Below, piece by piece: positions 9,472 to 17,277 of a DNA stretch of 29,362 bases. The notes beneath the pieces were generated by a model. It saw only the letters and a list, made by a program, of their open reading frames with translations, was not told where the DNA came from and ran no database searches. Positions within the stretch are counted from its first letter, which is position 1, and each line of letters starts with the position of its first letter. This DNA is from Gracilaria caudata (Eukaryota > Rhodophyta > Florideophyceae > Gracilariales > Gracilariaceae). The stretch lies in the NCBI GenBank assembly GCA_030374735.1, contig JASCIV010000239.1, positions 1 to 29,362 of the forward strand. Direction: 5' to 3'. The translations under genes and the position numbers were made by a program.

Positions 9472-10737
9472 TCAGATGTTTGAAGCATCCCGAGTCTTCT
9501 GTGTCACACGGCAGAAGTATCCGCGCGCGAAGCTTTGAATTCGGCAGGCTTCGTCTTCAGTTAGCTTCGTCGTGTTGCTGATATCGCTTAACAATGAATT
9601 CCTCAACCAGGAAAGCCCTCCCTCCCTCCATACTGTCCTCACTACTTGTCGACAGTCACCCACCGAAGTCCTTGCGCAAAGCGCCTCAAATAGATGAGTT
9701 AACTGTTCATAGTGCAAATGCTCCTTGCTTAGAGTCGTGACCACTTTATAGAAGTTATCACTGCTTATATGACTTGCAGCCAGCAATCGTCCCGGGTCTT
9801 CCCGTACGGCCTCTATACTTCCCAAACCCCCCGCTTGTATTATGCGTTCGACGCTTTCATCACGTCCAAGGCAAGTGAAACGTACAGAGTTGCTATAGTC
9901 TGTGCTGTCTTTTGAAGCGATAAACTTACTCCACAAAGAAGAAGCATTCCCATTTAGGAGAGTATTAAACACCTGAAACTGTTCTCCGAACTTCAATGTC
10001 GCGCCATCTGTTTCGAAAGCATTGGCTATAGTCCTGACACCTGCATCAACTACCTGTTCATCAAAGTGCAATTCAGTTCCTAAAGTGTGCAAATCAGTAA
10101 AAAGGTCGGAAGAGCGCTCCGACAGCAGGTGATGCCTCCAATAGCTTGTATGCAGTCGATAGCGCGCTAGATGTTCCGTTAGTGGTGCAACAGGAAAGCA
10201 CGTGGTGTACGTTCCTTCAGAACATTGAAAGCGGCTCGATTCGTAAAAGGAACGGAGTTTGTTTGCTATTTGTTTGTTAACATCGTCCGAGACGTGTTGG
10301 GAATGTGGTAAGGAGTAAACCGCTCGAAGAAAAGAGTCTTGTTCAACTTCTGCGTCGACGTACCGAGCATGTTGCCTTAGACTCGTTTGCACCTGAATTC
10401 CATTCAGCAATGCATCTAAATGTTGTCTGTCTGCATACCTAGAAAACGAAGCGGCAAGAAGCGCTTCGCGGGCGTGTTTGACCGATTCAGAATTCGGCGT
10501 TCCTCTCTTTCTAGGGGTTCGTCGACGAAAAGCTTTGGAACGGGATAACCGTACGACCAGTAGGACGCAATATGTCCGTAACATATCTCGGGGCGGAATG
10601 TTGAATCGACGACATACTTCATAGAGTACACGGGAACCCCAGCGTCTTCTATTGTAAAGCTGTTTAAACGCCTCTTTGTAGACCTTTGGAAGGGTTTCAG
10701 AAGCGCTGTCAACATACGAAGGGGAAGCACCACTCAT
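9472..10737 (-). CDS. unrecognised protein with C-terminal IQ (calmodulin-binding) motif
   Basis: Intron-free 421 aa frame from the first ATG at 10737. No family is recognised. The N-terminal 60 residues are helical and basic (around QLYNRRRWGSRVLYEV), followed by a very basic stretch (SKAFRRRTPRKRG) that could be a nuclear signal. The middle is predicted mostly helical, rich in Leu, Ser and His, without low complexity. About 20 residues before the end is IQSFARGYFCR, an exact match to the IQ consensus IQxxxRGxxxR that binds calmodulin or EF-hand light chains. No motor, kinase or cyclin motif is evident. The gene is head to head with the BORCS5-like gene, sharing a 0.5 kb promoter region. The frame is convincing; function is open. 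Confidence 0.75.
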   Translation of the reverse strand: MSGASPSYVDSASETLPKVYKEAFKQLYNRRRWGSRVLYEVCRRFNIPPRDMLRTYCVLLVVRLSRSKAFRRRTPRKRGTPNSESVKHAREALLAASFSRYADRQHLDALLNGIQVQTSLRQHARYVDAEVEQDSFLRAVYSLPHSQHVSDDVNKQIANKLRSFYESSRFQCSEGTYTTCFPVAPLTEHLARYRLHTSYWRHHLLSERSSDLFTDLHTLGTELHFDEQVVDAGVRTIANAFETDGATLKFGEQFQVFNTLLNGNASSLWSKFIASKDSTDYSNSVRFTCLGRDESVERIIQAGGLGSIEAVREDPGRLLAASHISSDNFYKVVTTLSKEHLHYEQLTHLFEALCARTSVGDCRQVVRTVWREGGLSWLRNSLLSDISNTTKLTEDEACRIQSFARGYFCRVTQKTRDASNI

Positions 10738-11286
10738 TTGCAGCTCGAAACGAACCACGTCGGTTGCCGCTGTTCCCGTTATGGGAGTGCGATAACTTCA
10801 GCAACGAAGGTAGATACAATATGTACATAATAGAAAGCCGGACTGCTTGCGACAGAAATTGATCCAGAAAAAACTTTCTTGACTTAAATTATAGCTTGAA
10901 AGGGCTACTAGGGATTCCCTAATAGGGAAAGCATAGGACACCCAAGAATTATATTTGCGTGGAATGGGACAAGTTCACCACCCGGAAACCGTGACAGGGC
11001 GGCACAACTGACTGCAAAAGTGGAGCAAACGGCCCCAATGCTTGGTCACACACTTTGCTCACGAGCAAAATGAGCTGTATAGTCCATCGATAGTAGATAG
11101 CGTGACGATCTTCACCTTGGTACATGTGCTTCAGGCTAAATCTGTTCTTCCACAGCTTTTGTGCCGTTCTTCCCGCGCTTTAGGGATCAAGCCCGGCCGC
11201 ATAAACAGAATTCGTCGCGTTCACGTCTGAGGACATATTTGCTCCACAATACCATATTCGTTTTGCTTTCCGTCACCATCGAATGA
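10738..11286. promoter_or_regulatory. shared divergent promoter region
   Basis: This 549-bp intergenic stretch separates two head-to-head genes, the IQ-motif protein on the minus strand and the BORCS5-like protein on the plus strand. Its clearest structure is the interlocking inverted repeat at 10909-10929. No gene or tRNA is seen in it. Shared regulation is inferred from the arrangement. Confidence 0.5.
10909..10929. repeat. interlocking TAGGGA/TTCCCTA dyads
   Basis: Two perfect dyads overlap. TAGGGA-T-TCCCTA spans 10909-10921 and TTCCCTA-A-TAGGGAA spans 10915-10929, so three half-sites alternate in orientation within 21 bp. It lies between two divergent genes. Such symmetry suits a dimeric or multimeric DNA-binding protein, or a cruciform. 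Confidence 0.6.
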
Positions 11287-11309
11287 ATGGGCCAAGAGCA
11301 AAGCAGTGA
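11283..11309 (+). CDS. overlapping upstream ORF, 8 codons
   Basis: An ATG at 11283, four bases before the ATG of the BORCS5-like protein, opens a different frame that reads MNGPRAKQ and stops at 11307-11309, inside the main coding region. If the leader includes it, the main ATG must be reached by leaky scanning. It matters only if transcription starts upstream of 11283, which the sequence does not show. Confidence 0.4.
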   Translation: MNGPRAKQ

Positions 11310-12114
11310 AACAAATGGGGGGTTGTCGATCCCTGAAGGCGAAGGTGTACATGTCGTTGTCACATCCCGCAACAGACAAAATGAGCGAAGTGAGGCAGAG
11401 AAACTACTGGAAAAGTCTCGATCACTCCCGATTCCACAGCCTCTGTTGCCACCGGCCCCTCGAGAAGATGTCTCGTCCGCATTGCAGGGAGCTCAAATGA
11501 TGCATGAGCTACGAAGTCGCATAGGAGACCTTATCTTAACTGCAGAAGAAAAAGGCTTGTTGCCTTCGAGTAATGAAAACTTACCAAGTCCCAGCCCCCC
11601 ACCCACCGATATAACAGCTAGCCCAAGGAATTCAACTGATATACAGCGTGATCAAATTGACGAAATCATCGGCGAACCCAATGAACGGCGCTCATCGCTG
11701 GATGAATTCAAGCAAACAACCGAGGCTGATGTCCGAGAGGAACAAGAAAGATGGGCGCGATTAGGACTTGATTACGACGCTGTGAAGACCATGATGGAGG
11801 CTTGCACAGGTGGAAAAGAGATGAAAGAGGTCTTGGATCGTCAGAAGAAAATTATGGCCTTGATTGTAACGGCTCATGAGAAGTCGGTCAGACTAAAGCA
11901 AGCGATGGACGTTAATAATAACCAAGCGAGGAAGACAACAAGAGCCATAGAGAGTTTGGACAAGTTAAACGTGACTCTGTCCGAGGTGCAGGATAGTCTT
12001 GAGTCAGCAGTTGCCACTGCCAACATTCTGGGGGCGGCACATTTCGCCCACGATGAGGAGATGTGCTCGTTCAAGAATTTCTTGAAACATAATCCACCTG
12101 CATTCCCTGAGTGA
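11287..12114 (+). CDS. BORCS5/myrlysin-like protein (BORC complex subunit)
   Basis: Intron-free 275 aa protein. It starts MGQEQSSE, a strong N-myristoylation signal (Gly2, Ser at position 6 or 7) that closely matches the start of animal BORCS5 (myrlysin), the lipid-anchored subunit of the BORC complex. A Pro-rich segment with IPQPLLPP (about 49-56) recalls the conserved PLL-containing patch that follows in BORCS5. The C-terminal half (about 150-250) is a charged coiled coil with a ...RQKKIMALIVTAHEKS... stretch and a Leu/Asp-rich tail, again as in that family. BORC recruits Arl8 to lysosomes for kinesin-driven positioning. The protein is longer than animal BORCS5 (about 196 aa) because of a Ser/Pro-rich insert. 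The coding call is strong; the family call is by eye and moderate. Confidence 0.7.
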   Translation: MGQEQSSETNGGLSIPEGEGVHVVVTSRNRQNERSEAEKLLEKSRSLPIPQPLLPPAPREDVSSALQGAQMMHELRSRIGDLILTAEEKGLLPSSNENLPSPSPPPTDITASPRNSTDIQRDQIDEIIGEPNERRSSLDEFKQTTEADVREEQERWARLGLDYDAVKTMMEACTGGKEMKEVLDRQKKIMALIVTAHEKSVRLKQAMDVNNNQARKTTRAIESLDKLNVTLSEVQDSLESAVATANILGAAHFAHDEEMCSFKNFLKHNPPAFPE

Positions 12115-12901
12115 ACTGAGAGTCCTTTACTTGTTGCTTTTTCCTTATTCGTGTTTACTCCCTATCTGCGATTCTTCGGCGAAGCCATAAGAACGTGCAA
12201 TTGTCACAACCAACGCCAGAGGACTCACGCGACGTAGACTTTCACGTGCGAGAAACGTTCATGCTCGCATAAGTGGGGTCTAACATCACTTGAAATAACT
12301 TGAACAAGCTCACGTCGAGAACCAGGGCCTGCTTTCGATCGCAGCAAAGATTGCAATCAATTACTCATTGCGAACTTGGGAAAAATACGTTCCACTCAGT
12401 CTGATTCACAGCGTGCATGAAAGAAAGAAAACCTTCCGGTGGTCAAGAAGCTAGTGAGTTCAAGTTTGTCGGGGATGTGCTTCAACTGATTCAATAACCA
12501 AGCGAAGCCATGCGCGTAATGTGCGACGCATATGTCCTACTGATCACATTAGCGGGGTTGAGGGAGAACATTTAAATTATGACTTGAAAAATGTGCCTCG
12601 GGGGCGAGCACAGAAGCCTACAAAACCCGCCATTCATTGAGCCAGGAGGGTGACCGACGGTACCCCAACTGGCAGGTCTTGTGGATACAAGGGTACGAAG
12701 TGTCAAGGCTCACTATTCACCCCCTCGTCCTCAACGCGATCAACAGTACAAGGGTGGAGGTTGAGAATGGGACATTTTATGGGCCTAGTAAGATAATGGA
12801 GACCTGAGAATCTAGCATCCTGTGGTGAAGATTTATTGTTCAGAAGTCGATCTTTCAATTCCAGCAGTCTCGCTTCGCCGGGCTACGCTGCAAGCACAGA
12901 C
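12115..12901. other. intergenic, no gene seen
   Basis: This 787-bp stretch holds the 3' flank of the BORCS5-like gene and the promoter of the SMIM4-like gene. No tRNA, repeat or open frame of note is visible. In-frame codons continue upstream of the SMIM4-like start (from about 12836) without an ATG, so an extended N-terminus would need an upstream exon. Confidence 0.4.
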
Positions 12902-13132
12902 ATGGCAGACAGAATGCCTCTACGCGGAACTTTGATCCGAGTGATTCCGGCTGCATTCCTACTCGGCGCCGGTATGGAACTGTTCATGATTTACGTTCGT
13001 GTTGGCGACGAGACTTTTTATGAGACGGCCAAGCGGTTGGAAGTACAGAGAAGAGAGGAAAGACGAAAGGCATCACAAGAAATGGAAGAAAGAGTAAAAA
13101 GCAGAAAACAAAAAGAGGAAGAACAATGTTGA
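12902..13132 (+). CDS. SMIM4/UQCC5-like small mitochondrial membrane protein
   Basis: Short protein of 76 aa from the first ATG in its frame (12902). After a short polar start, a single hydrophobic segment (about 11-31, LIRVIPAAFLLGAGMELFMI) runs into YVRVGDETFYETAKR and then a very charged helix (RREERRKASQEMEERVKSRKQKEEE). The pattern of one transmembrane helix containing G-x-x-ME-x-x-MI followed by VRVGxETFY closely matches vertebrate SMIM4 (C3orf78, now UQCC5), about 70 aa. SMIM4 is an inner-membrane factor needed for early assembly and translation of cytochrome b of complex III. Orthology is inferred from this motif and the matching length and topology. It points the same way as the BORCS5-like gene but 0.8 kb apart, so it has its own promoter. 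Confidence 0.75.
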   Translation: MADRMPLRGTLIRVIPAAFLLGAGMELFMIYVRVGDETFYETAKRLEVQRREERRKASQEMEERVKSRKQKEEEQC

Positions 13133-13307
13133 TCATCCGACAACGCGTTTCAGCGATTGCGACACATTCACGAAGAACCTAACACAGACAATCCGCAAGC
13201 GATGTGTTCAAAGGGACACACAAATGGTTGGAGAACGCTTGCTATTCTTTCTACATATATGTGCTCGAGTGAAGAATGAAATGATGTAAATCGAAGTGCT
13301 TTTTGAG

Positions 13308-14012
13308 TTAATGACGTGACCTCCACCTGCCGATCCTTTCCCTAACCCAATTCACGGGGTTGTTCTGACGATTATCGTGTTCCAGATAACGGGAACGTTC
13401 CTCGTCCGATGCGTCATTACGATCTCGGCCATCGTTCCTACGGCGGGAAGGGCTGAGACACTCATCATCCTCATCAACTTCCTCAACAATGACATCATCT
13501 TCAAGCGCATGACGGCGAGAACCTTGAATACCATATCTTTGATATTGATCATAATCACGCGTATGATCGCCCTCTCGAACAAATCGCGAAGTCTGCGGAT
13601 TTCCGTCAGCACCCGGCGTAGTACGAACAGTCTCCTGTCGCACGCGTCCGTCCGGTCCAACAGTAGTAGTGCTCGACTCGTAGTAATAAGAGCCGTTTCC
13701 AGCAGCAGAAGCGGAGGCAAAGTCGTCGAACATGCGATCGAAGGAGGACATGATTCCAGACATTGGACCGAACATACCGCCGCCAAACGGCGACTCGACG
13801 GCGCGCGCAAAGTCACGCTCCATGCGCGCTATGGCGTCGCTCATGGGGTGGAGCGGGTCGAGCGCGAGCTGGTTTTCGGGCACGCGGTTTCTGCGACGGC
13901 GCTCGCGCGGGGGCGGCGGGTAGTGGTGCACGGTGATTTGGTCCGAGGGGTGTGGAGAATACTGTGTGTCGTCGTAGATGTCGTGTGGACGACGGCGGTG
14001 GTGATGGGGCAT
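13308..14012 (-). CDS. MLF-like (myeloid leukemia factor family) protein
   Basis: Intron-free 234 aa frame from the first ATG at 14012. The start is His/Arg/Pro-rich. A Gly/Met/Phe-rich stretch (about 75-95, GGGMFGPMSGIMSSFDRMFDDF) is followed by a beta-rich block with YYYESSTTTVGPDGRVRQET and TSRFVREGD. This matches the MLF layout, in which a disordered Met/Gly/Phe segment precedes a conserved S-S-T...V-Q-E-T...R-x-V-R-D module. The C-terminal third is acidic (VIVEEVDEDDE), then Arg/Asp-rich. MLF proteins are 14-3-3-binding adaptors found in nucleus and cytoplasm, with links to protein quality control. The match is by eye and moderate; a DnaJ-type client region could look similar. It converges with the SMIM4-like gene, with 175 bp between the stops. 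Confidence 0.65.
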   Translation of the reverse strand: MPHHHRRRPHDIYDDTQYSPHPSDQITVHHYPPPPRERRRRNRVPENQLALDPLHPMSDAIARMERDFARAVESPFGGGMFGPMSGIMSSFDRMFDDFASASAAGNGSYYYESSTTTVGPDGRVRQETVRTTPGADGNPQTSRFVREGDHTRDYDQYQRYGIQGSRRHALEDDVIVEEVDEDDECLSPSRRRNDGRDRNDASDEERSRYLEHDNRQNNPVNWVRERIGRWRSRH

Positions 14013-14028
14013 TGTGTTACAGAGCGGG

Positions 14029-14036
14029 TTATATAA
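14029..14036 (-). promoter_or_regulatory. TATA-like palindrome upstream of the MLF-like gene
   Basis: TTATATAA ends 17 bp before the ATG at 14012. If it is a working TATA box, transcription would begin near or after that ATG. Either the true start is a later Met (for example the Met of MSDAIARM) or this is not a TATA box. Confidence 0.25.
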
Positions 14037-15140
14037 CGGAGACAATGTTTGATAACGGTGCAAGAAGGGTTGACAAACGGAGACGCGGTTGCGTGTGGTG
14101 GTAGTAAAGAAGTGGAGGAGGAAGATTGCGAGTGGCGCTGGAAAGCCGCTGCCCAGGTAAGCCGTGAGCACTTGCAGCAAACAGACCTTTCGTAGAAAAT
14201 TCCAGACATGCGCAACTACACGAAAAATGAGCCGGGTTCGTGGCCACGTGTACATGCTGAGAGCGTGCTGGAAGCAGCAACGCTTTTGGAGTGTGGAAAT
14301 GGCGAGTTCAGCAAGAGCGCCGCTACCCACTGCACCACCCACACCACCACTGCTAACGGTGACGACAGTGCGTCACGGGTGATGGCTCGCTCCGCAGCAA
14401 TTGAATTGCACCACTTTGACATGTGTTTGACATGTGCTCACGGAGGACTCCGCGAGGAGCACGTCGTTGGCAGCCCTCGGCGAAATAACATTAAGCTGGG
14501 GTGGTTGAACGTGGTTAATAATATTAGGTTCTGCGAAGCTCGAATAATGTTACCGTGAAGAGCAACCGCATCAAGCCGCGCGGCTGCACCTCAAGATACG
14601 CCACCAACCGTCTGTGCGCCGTCATCCGCCACCGCACCGAATCTCACACACGCCTCCTCTCCAGCACATGCATCGTCGCGGCCACAGCCCGCCACGCCAG
14701 CATCGACAGAAAACTTCATCCGTCGCACGCAGCGCGCCCTGCTGGCACGCGCAGCGCCGCACGCCATGCACACCGTGACGCGATGCGCGACAAGTGGCGC
14801 CACACGTCGCATCGCATGCACCAAAAGATGCGAAGCAATTGGAGGCGCCAGTCACGTCACGTCCGTGCGCGCGCGCCGTGCGTGCGCCGGCGCTGCCGTC
14901 GGCGCCTTTTTTCTCGTGAGCGGCAGCGAGTGTGCGCCGCCGCCGCGTTTTAAAATGGCGCCGCTCTGCCACGCCACCGCCGCCCGCTCCGCATTGCCAC
15001 CCACGTTCCGCCGCCCCCTCCACCCCTCCCCCGCTCTTGTTCCAAGTCGAGCGCGTTCAAAACACTGGAGTGCTATTCTACATGACAATGGTTTTCGTGT
15101 TCGTCTTCGCGCCGTAGTTCCCACGTTGTGTACACCGTGT

Positions 15141-15169
15141 TTCCCCCCACCTCCCCCCCCCCTCTTTTT
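15141..15169 (+). repeat. C-rich pyrimidine tract (G-run on minus strand)
   Basis: The stretch reads six C, then A, C, C, T, then ten C, T, C and five T, with a single purine. It lies about 140 bp upstream of the kinase ATG, in the probable promoter or 5' UTR. Long C runs can form an i-motif and the opposite strand a G-quadruplex. Slippage in replication or sequencing is also likely here. Confidence 0.6.
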
Positions 15170-15305
15170 GTACTGCAACTCTTTCCGCGCACCCGCCGCT
15201 TTGTTCGTTAACTGCTAACCGCCCTTGCACACTTGCACACCTATCCGCCGCTTGTGTCGCGTGCGTTCTGTACGTACCGTCGCGCTCGTTGCGCTTGTGG
15301 CCGGC

Positions 15306-16718
15306 ATGCATTTGGAGCTTGTTCCACCGTTAAGCTCCGACTTAACTGCTAACGATTTCACAAATGACTACCTAACTCCGGCGTCGTCGCCGCCACCATC
15401 CACGCCACCGTTGCTACACATGCAGCCGCTGTGCAGCCCGCCCTCCCTCGGCCGTCGTCGTCTCGATGCCTTCCACATCATGTGTTTGATTGGCAAGGGC
15501 GGATTCGGCAAGGTGTTCATGGTACGCCACAAGGCCACGGCCGCCGTGTATGCCATGAAGGTGATGGAAAAGGAGGCACTCATCAATCGAAAGGCCGTTC
15601 AGGACGCGCACACCGAACGCAACATCTTGGCACTCGTCGGTCAATACGATGCGCCTTTCATTATCCGTCTGCACGTTGCGTTCCAGACGTCCAAAAGAGT
15701 GTACCTCGTGATGGACTTTGCCTCAGGAGGTGAGCTCATGTTTCATTTGCGACGCGAGGCCATGTTGAGTGAGTCGCAGGCCAAGTTCTACGCGGCCGAA
15801 CTGTTAATTGCGCTCGAGACGTTGCACAACATGGACATCGTGCATCGAGACATCAAGCCGGAAAACGTGCTGTTGGACAGCGAGGGTCATCTGATTCTGA
15901 CCGATTTCGGACTTGCCAAAGCGCTATCTGACGACGGCGAACAGACTCACTCGTGGTGCGGGTCGGAAGACTACATGGCGCCGGAAATCATCACGCGCGA
16001 GGCGTATTGCGGCAAAGCGGCCGACTATTGGGCGTATGGCATTTTCATCTACGATTGTCTGTGCGGTCAACCTCCGTTCTCGCCGCTGCACGAGAAGGGA
16101 AAGCTCAGTCGCAAGCGTCTGCACGAGCGCATCGTGCGGTGCAGGTACAAGCTGCCAAAGTACCTCACTTCGGAATGTCAGTCGTTGATTCGAAGGCTTC
16201 TCACCAAGGACGTTACGAAGCGACTGACCGATCCGGAGGCGATTCGAAAGCACGCGTGGTTCCGCGAGATCGATTGGGAGGCGATGCGCAAGCGAAGCGT
16301 GGTGCCTCCCATCATCCCGTCGCAATCGTCGCCCACGGCGTGTTTCTCGCCGTCGCTGACCAAGACGCAGTGCTCGGCGCCGCACTCGCCGCTGAACATT
16401 TCGGTGGAGGCGAGGAGCTCACCGATGGCGATTGCGGCGGGTAACTCGCACATGCAGGCGCCTGCGAGCGACAGCATGTGGCAGGGCTTCTCGTTCGTGG
16501 CGCCGGGCATGGAGGTGCACTTTGAACTGGCGCCCGCGATGGTGGATCGGGGCGAGGGCGGCGCGAGCGGGGCGGTGCGAGAGACGGTGGTGGAGGGAGT
16601 GGAGACGGAGGGCCTGAGGTCGGACAAGGAGATGAAGGAGTCGCTTGTTGCGGAGCTGGCGGAGTTTTCGATGGAGGCGGCCAGCGCGGTGGAGATTGTG
16701 GATGTGGACGTGGTGTGA
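15306..16718 (+). CDS. AGC-family Ser/Thr protein kinase, S6K-like
   Basis: Intron-free 470 aa protein from the first ATG at 15306. The kinase domain (about 57-325) has the Gly loop GKGGFGKV (63-70), the VAIK-type Lys in AMK (85), HRDIKPEN (from 180) and DFG (200-202). The activation segment reads THSWCGSEDYMAPE, so the PDK1 site is a Ser (216), not the usual Thr, and the normal TFCGT-x-EYMAPE is altered. A C-terminal tail carries several SP sites like a turn motif and ends in the hydrophobic motif WQGFSFVAP (392-400). That motif resembles the FLGFTYVAP of p70 S6 kinase more than other AGC kinases. S6K phosphorylates ribosomal and translation factors downstream of TOR and PDK1. All catalytic residues are present. 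Kinase identity is certain; S6K subfamily is likely. Confidence 0.93.
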   Translation: MHLELVPPLSSDLTANDFTNDYLTPASSPPPSTPPLLHMQPLCSPPSLGRRRLDAFHIMCLIGKGGFGKVFMVRHKATAAVYAMKVMEKEALINRKAVQDAHTERNILALVGQYDAPFIIRLHVAFQTSKRVYLVMDFASGGELMFHLRREAMLSESQAKFYAAELLIALETLHNMDIVHRDIKPENVLLDSEGHLILTDFGLAKALSDDGEQTHSWCGSEDYMAPEIITREAYCGKAADYWAYGIFIYDCLCGQPPFSPLHEKGKLSRKRLHERIVRCRYKLPKYLTSECQSLIRRLLTKDVTKRLTDPEAIRKHAWFREIDWEAMRKRSVVPPIIPSQSSPTACFSPSLTKTQCSAPHSPLNISVEARSSPMAIAAGNSHMQAPASDSMWQGFSFVAPGMEVHFELAPAMVDRGEGGASGAVRETVVEGVETEGLRSDKEMKESLVAELAEFSMEAASAVEIVDVDVV

Positions 16719-16927
16719 AATCCACACTGTGAATGTGTGGATGAAAAGCAAATGCGCGCTTGTAAAGAACCAGACAGAGCGTTGTTTCGTTTCCGTTGTT
16801 GATGTGTTGCTGGCTGCCCCATGAAGACGCGAGGGCAGCGCTGTTTCGTGGCGCGAACCCTCCGTCGAGCAGTTGTCTCTCAGTCGCTTCGAGAGTGCTC
16901 GCGCGGGGGCAAAACGGGATTGGCACG

Positions 16928-16934
16928 AAAAAAA
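16928..16934 (-). terminator. Pol III T-run terminator of tRNA-Gln(UUG)
   Basis: Seven A on the plus strand, that is T7 on the tRNA strand, 13-19 nt past the tRNA 3' end. This is the standard RNA polymerase III stop. Confidence 0.8.
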
Positions 16935-16946
16935 TGGACCTGTTTT

Positions 16947-17019
16947 AGTACCTAGCGAGGTTTGAACTCGCGATCTCCAGATTCAAAGTCTGGCGTGATG
17001 ACCACTACACCATAGGTAC
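16947..17019 (-). tRNA. tRNA-Gln (anticodon UUG)
   Basis: On the minus strand the acceptor stem GTACCTA pairs perfectly with TAGGTAC, followed by discriminator T. The D-arm has the A-box-like GTGTAGTGGTCATCAC. The anticodon stem CCAGA/TCTGG encloses loop CTTTGAA, giving anticodon TTG for glutamine codon CAA. The T-arm GCGAG-TTCAAAC-CTCGC supplies the B box. There is no intron and no encoded CCA, as expected for a eukaryotic nuclear tRNA gene. Confidence 0.97.
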
Positions 17020-17277
17020 ACGTTTCTTCGGTGGTACGCAGCTCTTCTGCAGCCGCCTTTAACGCTATCGCTCCGCTCGGCGTGCGCAACGCGTGCACGC
17101 GCGCGTATCGCATGCAGCAAAATCTTGAGCAAAAATCTCACGTGCGCAACACCATGATGCAAGCAACCCGCAAGCCCGCTCCACTCCTCCACGACACGTC
17201 AACGCCCCCCCCGCCCAACCAAAAGCAAGCGCGTCCGTCCGCACCCCCGCCACCGTCAGCCAAAGCTCACCTTCATC

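Larger units (their letters stand above)
14013..15305. other. divergent promoter region, GC-rich toward the kinase
   Basis: This 1.3 kb lies between the MLF-like gene (-) and the kinase (+). A palindromic TTATATAA at 14029-14036 lies just 5' of the MLF-like ATG. The part from about 14560 to 15060 is GC-rich and open in several frames on both strands, giving Arg/Ala-rich translations typical of GC-rich non-coding DNA. A near-pure pyrimidine tract with long C runs lies at 15141-15169. No gene is supported. Confidence 0.4.

Noticed and set aside
14555..15218. Overlapping Arg/Ala-rich frames upstream of the kinase
   Set aside because: GC-rich DNA opens several frames at once; translations are low-complexity on both strands.
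16312..16926. Long antisense frames under the kinase 3' end
   Set aside because: They mirror the GC-rich kinase coding sequence and run into non-coding DNA.
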